Source of the DNA: Proteobacteria bacterium UBA2133
Lineage (GTDB): Bacteria; Pseudomonadota; Gammaproteobacteria; Arenicellales; UBA868
Assembly: GCA_002327725.1 (NCBI GenBank)
Contig: DCXP01000089.1
Coordinates: 1 to 26,611 of the forward strand
Direction of reading: 5' to 3'
DNA: 26,611 nt
Of this stretch, positions 1 through 6,408 are shown piece after piece. A program made the position numbers and the translations under genes. How positions within the stretch are numbered: the first letter of the stretch is position 1; each line of letters starts with the position of its first letter. The notes under the pieces are model-generated. The model searched no databases and was not told the DNA's origin. It saw only the letters and a program-made list of their open reading frames with translations.

Positions 1-570
1 ATACCGCGACAGCTCACTGATGATCTCCGCCACTTTCCAGATCATCTGGGAGAGATCCCCTGACTGGCACAGCTCGCCGTTTTTGCTGAGGCGGATTGCC
101 CCGGCCTGCGGATGGCCGATGCGCTCCGCGGGAGCGATGGCCGAGCACGGTGCCGATTGCTCGAAAGCCTTGCCGATCTCCCACGGACGGCCCTGGCGCT
201 TCATCTCACCCTGCAGGTCGCGCCGCGTCATATCCAGGCCGACCGCATAGCCAAACACACAGTCCAAAGCCTTGGCGACGGAGATGTCAGAGCCGCCTGA
301 TTTAAGACCTACAACAAGTTCGATTTCGTGCTGCACATCCTCACTCAGCGGGGGGTAAGTGAACGTGCCTTCAAGCAGAAGGTTATCCGGATTCTTCTGG
401 AAGAAAAACGGTGCTTCACGATCCGGATCATGGCCCATCTCGACCGCGTGCGCCGCGTAGTTGCGCCCAACGCAGTAAATCCGGTGCACCGGGAAAACAT
501 CCTCCACGCCCACCACCGGCAGCACCGCAGGGCCGGGCGCGTGCACGACTTTCGAGATGTTCTCACTCAT
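1..570 (-). CDS. Fumarylacetoacetate hydrolase (FAH) family protein, 3' end cut by window
   Basis: The minus-strand frame opens with ATG at 570 and stays open for 190 codons to the window edge, so the C-terminus is missing. The protein has the FAH-fold signatures: IYCVGRNYAAHAVEMG near residues 31-46, FFFQKNPDNLL near 55-65, HEIELVVGL at 81-89 and GYAVGLDMTRRDLQ at 107-120. By spacing, E82, E84 and D113 match the metal-binding E-x-E...D triad of FAHD1-type enzymes. Members hydrolyse or decarboxylate C-C bonds of 2-oxo acids such as fumarylpyruvate or acylpyruvates; the arrangement resembles fumarylpyruvate hydrolases, but the exact substrate cannot be read from sequence. A purine-rich Shine-Dalgarno (AAAGAGAG) lies just upstream. 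The gene is divergent from glpK, and nothing links it clearly to the sulfonate genes. Confidence 0.9.
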   Translation of the reverse strand, partial: MSENISKVVHAPGPAVLPVVGVEDVFPVHRIYCVGRNYAAHAVEMGHDPDREAPFFFQKNPDNLLLEGTFTYPPLSEDVQHEIELVVGLKSGGSDISVAKALDCVFGYAVGLDMTRRDLQGEMKRQGRPWEIGKAFEQSAPCSAIAPAERIGHPQAGAIRLSKNGELCQSGDLSQMIWKVAEIISELSRY

Positions 571-750
571 TGTCTTTCACTCTCTTTATCAAGGTGCCGG
601 GGTTATTCACCAGCACGCTGGAGCGGGCGGCGTAACCCAATTTTACCGATCAGCACTACTTGAAGTCCTGGGGTAATCACACCGAGGTGGTGCAGCGAGA
701 GCCCGATCCGATAGGATAGATGCCGAAACCGCTTCGATGAGCATCTTTTT
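571..750. other. Divergent intergenic region, FAH gene / glpK
   Basis: This 180 bp gap separates two divergent genes and must hold both promoters. I see no convincing -35/-10 pair. The most symmetric element is ATCCGATAGGAT at 706-717 (4 bp arms around GATA), about 35 bp before glpK, which could be a regulator site but is short. No open frame in the region looks like a protein. Confidence 0.3.
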
Positions 751-2250
751 GTGACAGTAACACCCTCAATTCTTGCGATTGACCAGGGCACAACCAGTTC
801 CCGCGCTATTGTTTTCAACGACAAAGGCGAGGCGCTGCATGTCGCCCAGCAGGAATTCACCCAGCACTATCCGGCCGATGGCTGGGTCGAGCATGATCCC
901 GAAGCCATCTGGTCTTCAGTGCTGTCGGTCACCCGACAGGTGCTGTCACAAGCCGATCAGCCGCCTGCGGCCATCGGCATCACCAATCAACGTGAGACCA
1001 CCGTAATATGGGATCGTGCCAGCGGAGCGCCGATCCATAACGCGATTGTCTGGCAGGACCGGCGCACGGCAGATGCCTGCGAGGCGCTGCGGAACCAGGG
1101 CCACGAGGCGGATATCACGGCACGAACCGGACTGCTGCTGGACCCGTATTTCTCGGCGAGCAAAATTGCCTGGATTCTTGATCATGTCGACGGCGCCAGA
1201 GCGCGCGCCGAATCCGGTGATCTTGCTTTTGGCACGATCGACACCTTTTTATTGTGGCGCCTGACCGGCGGCAGGATGCATGCGACAGATGCCACCAATG
1301 CTTCGCGGACCGCGCTTTTCAATATTCACGAACAGTGCTGGGATAACTCACTGCTGACACGCTTTCGAGTCCCCGAAGCAATCCTGCCGCAGGTTCTTGA
1401 TACTGCAGACAGTTTCGGCACCACCGACCCCGATGTACTCGGGGAATCCATCCTGATTGGTGCGCTGGTGGGTGATCAGCAGGCCGCACTGGTCGGCCAG
1501 GGCTGTCTTAAGACCGGTATGCTCAAAAGCACCTACGGCACCGGCTGCTTCGCCATCCTGAACACGGGCCGCAAGGCCCACGACTCGCGCCACCGTCTGC
1601 TCACCACCGTCGGCTACCGCCTCGATGGAAAGACGACTTATGCGCTGGAAGGCTCGATCTTCATGGCGGGCGCCAGCGTACAGTGGCTGAGAGACGCCCT
1701 CGGTCTGGTTGACTCTGCCGCCGAGACCGCAACGCTCGCGGCCAGCCTTGAATCGAACGATGGCGTTTATCTGGTGCCCGCCTTTACCGGGCTGGGCGCG
1801 CCCTACTGGAATCCCCATGCCCGGGGCACCCTGCTGGGCATGACCCGCGCCACAGGGCCCGCACATATTGCACGGGCTGTCCTGGAAGCCGTGTGCTACC
1901 AGAGTCATGAACTCCTGGAGGCAATGGCCGATGACGTTGGCGAGGGCGCCACGATGCTGCGGATAGATGGCGGAATGGCGCGCAACGACTGGCTGGCGCA
2001 GTACCTCGCGGACATCAGCGATACCCCGGTCGAGCGCCCCGCACTTTTGGAGACAACCGCGCTCGGGGCTGCGCGCCTTGCCGGCCTTCAGGCCGGGGTC
2101 TTTAACGCTCTGGCCGACCTGCAAAAGGCCTGGGTCGCGGACCAGACCTTTATCCCCTCAATGGATGAAAACGAACGCCAGTCGCGGCTTGGTGACTGGC
2201 GACGTGCCGTCGAAGCCGCAATCGCTTTCGCACAAGATGCCGGCAACTGA
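751..2250 (+). CDS. glpK: Glycerol kinase GlpK
   Basis: This enzyme phosphorylates glycerol with ATP to sn-glycerol 3-phosphate in the cytoplasm. At 499 aa it has the usual length for the FGGY-type glycerol kinases. The N-terminal ATPase motif is AIDQGTTSSRAIVF (residues 9-22). The glycerol-contacting residues known in E. coli are all kept: R81/E82 (NQRETT), W101 (IVWQ), Y133 (DPYFS), D242 (GDQQAAL) and F267 (YGTGCF). The loop before D242 reads DPDVLGESILIGALVGDQ and lacks the Gly/Arg of the E. coli fructose-1,6-bisphosphate site, so FBP inhibition is unlikely. The start is GTG at 751; an in-frame stop at 712 and no upstream ATG leave little choice, and the Shine-Dalgarno is weak. No glycerol facilitator or glycerol-3-phosphate dehydrogenase is adjacent. 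The gene converges on the GMC dehydrogenase with a 44 bp gap and no clear terminator. Confidence 0.96.
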   Translation: MTVTPSILAIDQGTTSSRAIVFNDKGEALHVAQQEFTQHYPADGWVEHDPEAIWSSVLSVTRQVLSQADQPPAAIGITNQRETTVIWDRASGAPIHNAIVWQDRRTADACEALRNQGHEADITARTGLLLDPYFSASKIAWILDHVDGARARAESGDLAFGTIDTFLLWRLTGGRMHATDATNASRTALFNIHEQCWDNSLLTRFRVPEAILPQVLDTADSFGTTDPDVLGESILIGALVGDQQAALVGQGCLKTGMLKSTYGTGCFAILNTGRKAHDSRHRLLTTVGYRLDGKTTYALEGSIFMAGASVQWLRDALGLVDSAAETATLAASLESNDGVYLVPAFTGLGAPYWNPHARGTLLGMTRATGPAHIARAVLEAVCYQSHELLEAMADDVGEGATMLRIDGGMARNDWLAQYLADISDTPVERPALLETTALGAARLAGLQAGVFNALADLQKAWVADQTFIPSMDENERQSRLGDWRRAVEAAIAFAQDAGN

Positions 2251-2294
2251 TACGCCCACGCGGCAGACGACACCCCGCATCCCCAACGTCGGCT

Positions 2295-3890
2295 TCAGTT
2301 CCCGGCATCGGCCTGGATCAGATCCGAGGCTTTCTCGGCAATCATCACCGCCGGCGCATGCGTGTTACCGGAGACCAGCGTCGGCATGATGGAGCAGTCC
2401 ACAACCCGGAGCCCTGACACGCCCCGCACCTTCAAAGCGGCATCGACCACGGCCTCATCATCAGGCCCCATCCGGCAGGTGCCTGATGGATGAAAGATGG
2501 TGACCCCGGTATCGCGTGCAAATTTCAGCAGTTCTTCATCCGACTGAAGCTGCTGCCCCGGCTGGTATTCATCAACGATGTACTGTGACAGGGCCGGCTG
2601 CGCAGCGATTCGCCGTGTCACTCGGAGTGCGTCGACCACGATCCTGCAGTCGTTTTCGGTCGAGAGGTAACCCGGATGAATCTCCGGGCGCGCCATCGGA
2701 TCAGCGCTTTCAATCTCGAGGTAACCCCGGCTGGTGGGCCGCAACTGACAGACCGAAGCGGTAAATCCGGGGAAATCATGCAGCGGCGCGCCCGGCAGGT
2801 CGGCCGAAAGCGCAGCAAAGTGAAACTGGATATCGGGCCGGTCGAGACCGGACCGGGTTCTCAAAAATGCACCTGCCTGATTAATGCCAACCGCCATCGG
2901 ACCTGAGCGCTGGAAAACATACTGCATGCCCATTCGCAGTTTCCGCCAAAGGCTGCGCATATCGTCGTTGGTGGTGAGCGGTTCGTTGCAGCGGTGGATG
3001 ACCCGGACCTGAAGGTGATCCTGCAGGTTCTGGCCGACCGCCGGCCGGTCGAGAAGCACCTCGATACCGTGACGCTTCAAAAGGTCCGCATCACCGATAC
3101 CGGAAAGCTGCAGCAGCTGCGGCGACTGCAGCGCACCGGCACTGAGAATCACCTCGCGCCGGGCGCTCACGGTCTTCTCCCGCCCACCCTGGCGAAACAC
3201 CACGGTATTCGCCCGGGCACCTGAGAATCCCACGCGGCAGACATGGGCGCCTGTCTCGATAGAGAGGTTGGACCGGGATCTCGCCGGCTTTAAGTATCCG
3301 GTGGCGCTGGAACAGCGTCTGCCCTGCCAGGTGGTCAGCTGATACGGCCCGGCGCCTTCCTGGCTTTCACCGTTGAAATCGGGGTTCGCGGGATAGCCCG
3401 CCTCCACACAGGCATCAATAAAGGCACGGGCCAGCGTATTCGGACGGCCGACATCGGACACACCCTGGGGACCATCTTCACCATGAAAGGCATCTCCCCC
3501 TCTTTCGTTTCTTTCGGAACGGATGAAGTACGGCAGCACATCCTGCCATGACCAGCCCGGATTCCCCAGTGCTGCCCAGTGCTCGTAGTCTTCGGCCTGC
3601 CCGCGCACGTAGATCAGGCCGTTAATCGCGCTGGAACCGCCCAGCACCTTGCCGCGCGGCCAGTAGATCGATCGCCCGTTCATGCCGGGGTCGGGTTCGG
3701 TGTCGTAACACCAGTTGTACCTCGGGTGGAACATCGTCTTGGCATAGCCGATCGGGATGTGCAGCCACGGATAGCGGTCCCGAGGCCCTGCCTCCAGCAG
3801 CAATACCCGATGCCGGCCGCTGGCCGAAAGACGGTTGGCAAGCACACAACCTGCCGATCCTGCGCCCACAATGACGTAATCGAATTCCAT
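2295..3890 (-). CDS. GMC-family FAD-dependent alcohol/choline-type dehydrogenase
   Basis: This 531 aa GMC oxidoreductase should oxidise an alcohol with FAD and pass electrons to a quinone, cytochrome or oxygen. The N-terminal Rossmann motif is VIVGAGSAG (residues 6-14), followed by E33 (LLLEAG), which binds the FAD ribose. GMC signature 1 is PRGKVLGGSSAINGLIYVRG (from about residue 78), and signature 2 is near GALQSPQLLQLSGIG. Catalytic histidines are predicted at H467 (FHPSGTCRMG) and H511 (GNTHAPAVMIAEK). The second position is more often Asn in choline dehydrogenase and AlkJ-type relatives (GNxNAP), so a His/His pair is mildly unusual. There is no signal peptide. The gene lies 29 bp downstream of the GntR regulator on the same strand, probably in one operon, next to the DHPS genes. 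The substrate is unknown; an alcohol related to DHPS, choline or a polyol are all possible. Confidence 0.9.
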   Translation of the reverse strand: MEFDYVIVGAGSAGCVLANRLSASGRHRVLLLEAGPRDRYPWLHIPIGYAKTMFHPRYNWCYDTEPDPGMNGRSIYWPRGKVLGGSSAINGLIYVRGQAEDYEHWAALGNPGWSWQDVLPYFIRSERNERGGDAFHGEDGPQGVSDVGRPNTLARAFIDACVEAGYPANPDFNGESQEGAGPYQLTTWQGRRCSSATGYLKPARSRSNLSIETGAHVCRVGFSGARANTVVFRQGGREKTVSARREVILSAGALQSPQLLQLSGIGDADLLKRHGIEVLLDRPAVGQNLQDHLQVRVIHRCNEPLTTNDDMRSLWRKLRMGMQYVFQRSGPMAVGINQAGAFLRTRSGLDRPDIQFHFAALSADLPGAPLHDFPGFTASVCQLRPTSRGYLEIESADPMARPEIHPGYLSTENDCRIVVDALRVTRRIAAQPALSQYIVDEYQPGQQLQSDEELLKFARDTGVTIFHPSGTCRMGPDDEAVVDAALKVRGVSGLRVVDCSIMPTLVSGNTHAPAVMIAEKASDLIQADAGN

Positions 3891-3919
3891 CAGTTGCCCG
3901 TCAGGATGATCTCGGTACC

Positions 3920-4678
3920 CTAGCTGGGCGAACTGCAGTAGTGATGCTCATCGGTCAGGCAGCGGCTGATCCGCTGTTCAATCGGCTGGTTTCGGTGGCT
4001 GTAGGCAACGCACTCGATCTCCAGCAGCGGCGTCCCCACATCGATGTGAAGGTAGCGCGCCTCGACCTGCGTTGCACTGGCTGCACGAAGACGGTCCCGT
4101 TTGCTGACCACGGGTACGCCGAACTTCTGTTCGTAATAGTTATAGATGGTGTTCGGCACGTCACGGGCGTCCATGGTGGCAAACGCTGAAAAAAGATCCC
4201 GGGAAACCGAAATGGTCTCGTATATCTTCGGCTCGAGATTAAGATAACGCACCCGGATGATCCGGATCACTTTTTTCCCGGTGGCAAGCTCCAGGGCATC
4301 ACGCTCGGTACGGCTGGCGGCGTTGACCGAAATTCTCAAGGTCTTGCTCTCGGGCAGTTCACGGGCCCCGTCAGCCCGGAGAAGATCAAAGAACCGAAAG
4401 GGCGTGTGTTCGGTGACGGCGGTACCGCGGCCCTGGTGCCGCGTCAGAAGGCCCTGGGAGACCATTTCGTCCAGCGCGCGCCGGATCGTCCCCTGGCTGA
4501 CACCGAATTCCCCGGCCAGTTTGGGCTCGCTGGGCAGCAACTCTCCCGGGCGCCAATAGTCAGCGGCGAGCCGCGCCAGAAGCGTCTCCTTGATCTGCTC
4601 GTACAGCGGTCTTTTTTCCATCTGGGATAGGGAGTGCGTTTGCGCTTGGCTCTGGGGCGGTTGCCCCTTGATTGACAT
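3920..4678 (-). CDS. GntR-family transcriptional regulator, HutC/FarR type (UTRA domain)
   Basis: This is a ligand-responsive DNA-binding regulator of 252 aa. Residues about 22-90 form the GntR winged helix: PLYEQIKETLLARL, then PGELLPSEPKLAGEFGVSQ, GTIRRALDEMVSQGLL and RHQGRGTAV. Residues about 105-245 form a UTRA ligand domain ending in EIECVAYSHRNQPIEQRISR, typical of the HutC subfamily. ATG at 4678 is used here; a second ATG at 4621 (MEKRPLYEQ) is nearer the start of conserved sequence and could be the true start. The gene is divergent from suyA across 82 bp that contain two dyads, and it is followed by the GMC dehydrogenase. The position suggests it controls both the sulfonate operon and itself, with DHPS, sulfolactate or a related intermediate as effector; that part is inference. 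Confidence 0.9.
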   Translation of the reverse strand: MSIKGQPPQSQAQTHSLSQMEKRPLYEQIKETLLARLAADYWRPGELLPSEPKLAGEFGVSQGTIRRALDEMVSQGLLTRHQGRGTAVTEHTPFRFFDLLRADGARELPESKTLRISVNAASRTERDALELATGKKVIRIIRVRYLNLEPKIYETISVSRDLFSAFATMDARDVPNTIYNYYEQKFGVPVVSKRDRLRAASATQVEARYLHIDVGTPLLEIECVAYSHRNQPIEQRISRCLTDEHHYCSSPS

Positions 4679-4683
4679 GGTGA

Positions 4684-4709
4684 TTCAGGTCAGTTATAAC
4701 ACACCTCAA
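4684..4709. promoter_or_regulatory. Candidate GntR operator, extended dyad 1
   Basis: An imperfect palindrome is centred at 4696.5. The core GTTATAAC (4693-4700) is perfect, flanked two bases out by AGGT (4687-4690) and ACCT (4703-4706), then TT/AA one base further out. It ends 6 bp before the gntR start codon and lies in the only gap between the regulator and the suyAB operon, as expected for an autoregulatory operator. The core also resembles a -10 box for gntR. No experiment or motif match supports it. Confidence 0.5.
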
Positions 4710-4711
4710 AT

Positions 4712-4723
4712 TCTTATATAAGA
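4712..4723. promoter_or_regulatory. Candidate operator, perfect 12 bp palindrome
   Basis: TCTTATATAAGA is a perfect 12 bp palindrome located 38 bp before the suyA start, and it lies 21 bp (centre to centre, two helix turns) from the neighbouring dyad at 4684-4709. The shared TTATA core and the helical phasing suggest paired sites for a dimeric regulator, presumably the divergent GntR protein. It may also overlap the suyA promoter. Confidence 0.45.
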
Positions 4724-4748
4724 CTTAGAACACTGTCCTATATCACTT

Positions 4749-4753
4749 GGGAG
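4749..4753 (+). promoter_or_regulatory. Ribosome binding site fixing the TTG start of suyA
   Basis: GGGAG lies 7 bases before TTG at 4761. No ATG or GTG is available in this frame near the start of conserved sequence, so this Shine-Dalgarno decides the start in favour of TTG, an initiation codon that usually lowers translation. Confidence 0.65.
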
Positions 4754-4760
4754 TTTTGGA

Positions 4761-5054
4761 TTGAGCAGCAAAGTACCTGACTTTCTGGTCCACGATGACC
4801 GCGACGCTGTGGGTGTCGTTGTGGTTGAAGGTGTTGCGGCAGGAGGCAACCTTTCGGGCTGGGTCATGGATTCCGACGAGACCATCAGCCTTGCCGTTAA
4901 CGACCCGATTCCCCTGGGACACAAATTTGCCCTGCGCGATATCCGCGACGGCGAGTCGGTCATCAAATATGGCGAAGATATCGGACGCGCCGTGACCGAC
5001 ATCCCCAAGGGCGATCACGTCCACGTCCACAACGTTAAAACCAGCAAGTGGTGA
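4761..5054 (+). CDS. suyA: (2R)-sulfolactate sulfo-lyase, alpha (small) subunit
   Basis: This is the small subunit of the two-subunit lyase that cleaves (R)-sulfolactate to pyruvate and sulfite in the cytoplasm. The 97 aa protein is a single SAF/UxaA-N domain: PDFLVHDDRDAVGVVVVEGV at residues 6-25, IPLGHKFALRDI near the middle, and VIKYGEDIGRA with a C-terminal HVHVHNVKTSKW. This ending is typical of UxaA-type small subunits, so altronate dehydratase is the main alternative. The SuyA call rests on its similarity as I remember it to the Chromohalobacter protein and on the DHPS genes downstream. The start is TTG with a GGGAG site 7 bp upstream. It is the first gene of the plus-strand operon; suyB begins 3 bp after its stop, so the two are translationally coupled. 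Confidence 0.9.
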   Translation: MSSKVPDFLVHDDRDAVGVVVVEGVAAGGNLSGWVMDSDETISLAVNDPIPLGHKFALRDIRDGESVIKYGEDIGRAVTDIPKGDHVHVHNVKTSKW

Positions 5055-5057
5055 ATC

Positions 5058-6227
5058 ATGAGTGGCCATAGCTTTTTTGGATACCGACGGGAAAACGGCC
5101 GTGTCGGTATCCGCAATCATGTTGTGATTCTGCCGCTGGACGATCTTTCCAACGCCGCCTGTGAAGCCGTCGCCAATAACATCAAAGGCACGCTTGCACT
5201 GCCGCACCATTACGGTCGGCTGCAGTTCGGCGAAGATCTGGAACTGCATTTTCGAACCCTGATTGGTACCGGCACCAATCCGAACGTCGCAGCCGTTGTG
5301 GTGATCGGTATTGAGCCCGGATGGACCGCACGGGTCGTCGATGGTATCGCCAAAACCGGCAAACCCGTCCAGGGCTTCGCGATTGAGCAGCACGGCGATA
5401 TCGAGACTATCGCCAGCGCCAGTCGTGTGGCAAAGGATTTCCTGCAGGCGGCTTCCGAACTGGCCCGCGAAGAATGCCCGATCTCGGATCTTTGGGTGTC
5501 GCACAAGTGTGGTGAGTCCGATACGACTTCCGGCATGGGCGCCAACCCCACCGTCGGCAACTTCATCGACAAGACCGACGCGATAGGCGTGACCAACTGC
5601 TTTGGCGAGACCTCCGAGATCACCGGCGCGGAACATCTGTGCCGGGAACGCGCCATCAATAAGGAAATCGGGGACAAGTGGTTTGCAACCTGGCAGGCCT
5701 ACATGGACCAGGTGATTGAGCCCCACAAGACCAGCGATCTTTCAGAGAGCCAGCCGACCAAGGGCAATATCGAGGGCGGGCTGACCACCATTGAAGAAAA
5801 GGCCATGGGCAACCTGCAGAAGATCGGCAAGAACGCCCGCTACATCGACGTGCTGGCCCCTGCCGAAGCGCCAGAAAAAGGTCCGGGGCTGTATTTCATG
5901 GATACCTCCTCGGCCGCAGCCGAATGCGTCACCCTGCAGGCCGCCGGGGGATTTGCCGTCCATATCTTCCCCACCGGCCAGGGCAACATCATCGGCAATC
6001 CGATCGAGCCCGTGATCAAGGTCACCGCCAACCCGCGCACCGTGCGGACCATGGGCGAGCACGTCGACCTCGACGTATCCGGCCTGCTTCGCCGGGAGAT
6101 GAACCTGGATCAGGCAGGGGATGCGCTGATCGATATGGTAGTGCGCACCTGCAACGGACGGCTCACCGCCGCAGAAGCGCTCGGCCACCGCGAGTTCGTG
6201 ATGACCAAACTGTATCGAAGCGCCTGA
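5058..6227 (+). CDS. suyB: (2R)-sulfolactate sulfo-lyase, beta (large) subunit
   Basis: This is the catalytic large subunit paired with SuyA; the complex desulfonates (R)-sulfolactate to pyruvate plus sulfite. It is 389 aa, the length I recall for SuyB and shorter than altronate dehydratases of about 490 aa that carry both parts. Typical UxaA-C features are GYRRENGRVGIRNHVVILPL (from residue 7), ALPHHYGRLQFG, the Cys motif HKCGESDTTSGMGANPTVGN, the segment QPTKGNIEGGLTTIEEKAMG, and PTGQGNIIGNPIEPVIKVTANP near the C-terminus. It ends with LTAAEALGHREFVMTKLY. The conserved cysteines and acidic residues could hold an iron cofactor, as in the family. The sequence and the immediate hps context favour SuyB over sugar-acid dehydratase. 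The coding sequence is intact, and a 181 bp structured gap separates it from the transporter genes. Confidence 0.93.
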   Translation: MSGHSFFGYRRENGRVGIRNHVVILPLDDLSNAACEAVANNIKGTLALPHHYGRLQFGEDLELHFRTLIGTGTNPNVAAVVVIGIEPGWTARVVDGIAKTGKPVQGFAIEQHGDIETIASASRVAKDFLQAASELAREECPISDLWVSHKCGESDTTSGMGANPTVGNFIDKTDAIGVTNCFGETSEITGAEHLCRERAINKEIGDKWFATWQAYMDQVIEPHKTSDLSESQPTKGNIEGGLTTIEEKAMGNLQKIGKNARYIDVLAPAEAPEKGPGLYFMDTSSAAAECVTLQAAGGFAVHIFPTGQGNIIGNPIEPVIKVTANPRTVRTMGEHVDLDVSGLLRREMNLDQAGDALIDMVVRTCNGRLTAAEALGHREFVMTKLYRSA

Positions 6228-6286
6228 ACACAAAACGTATTCGGAGAAAAGCGTTTTAAAGATATCCGTCGATGCAACATTTGAAT

Positions 6287-6340
6287 TTGAGGCCAGCGGC
6301 ACAGACTTCGGCAGAAATACCGAAACGGCCCTGACCTCAA
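6287..6340 (+). other. Long stem-loop in suyB-dctP intergenic region
   Basis: The outer arms TTGAGGCCAG (6287-6296) and CTGACCTCAA (6331-6340) pair with one mismatch. Inside them GGC (6298-6300) pairs with GCC (6328-6330), and TTCGG (6307-6311) pairs with CCGAA (6320-6324), giving a nested hairpin of about 54 nt. It is not followed by a T-run, so it is not a classical terminator. It may protect or process the mRNA upstream of the highly needed dctP, or be a protein- or RNA-binding site. The rest of the 181 bp gap (6228-6408) has no convincing promoter and no gene. Confidence 0.5.
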
Positions 6341-6344
6341 GGGT

Positions 6345-6360
6345 GCTGGTAACCACCAGC
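6345..6360 (+). other. Small hairpin before dctP
   Basis: GCTGGT (6345-6350), loop AACC, ACCAGC (6355-6360): a perfect 6 bp stem placed 4 bp after the larger stem-loop and about 48 bp before the dctP start. No T-run follows. It probably belongs to the same structured leader. Confidence 0.45.
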
Positions 6361-6408
6361 GACAATGGTCTACGAGGAAAATGTAGACACTAACTGAGGG
6401 AGAGATAA

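Noticed and set aside
1348..2124. 258-codon open frame on the minus strand
   Set aside because: It lies opposite conserved glpK motifs and has no domain.
4743..5726. 327-codon open frame on the minus strand
   Set aside because: It is antisense to suyA and suyB, has no recognisable domain, and the plus-strand proteins are clearly real.
4761..6227. Altronate or galactarate dehydratase (UxaA/GarD)
   Set aside because: The split subunits of 97 and 389 aa, the SuyAB-like sequence and the following DHPS genes fit sulfolactate sulfo-lyase better; no hexuronate genes are present.
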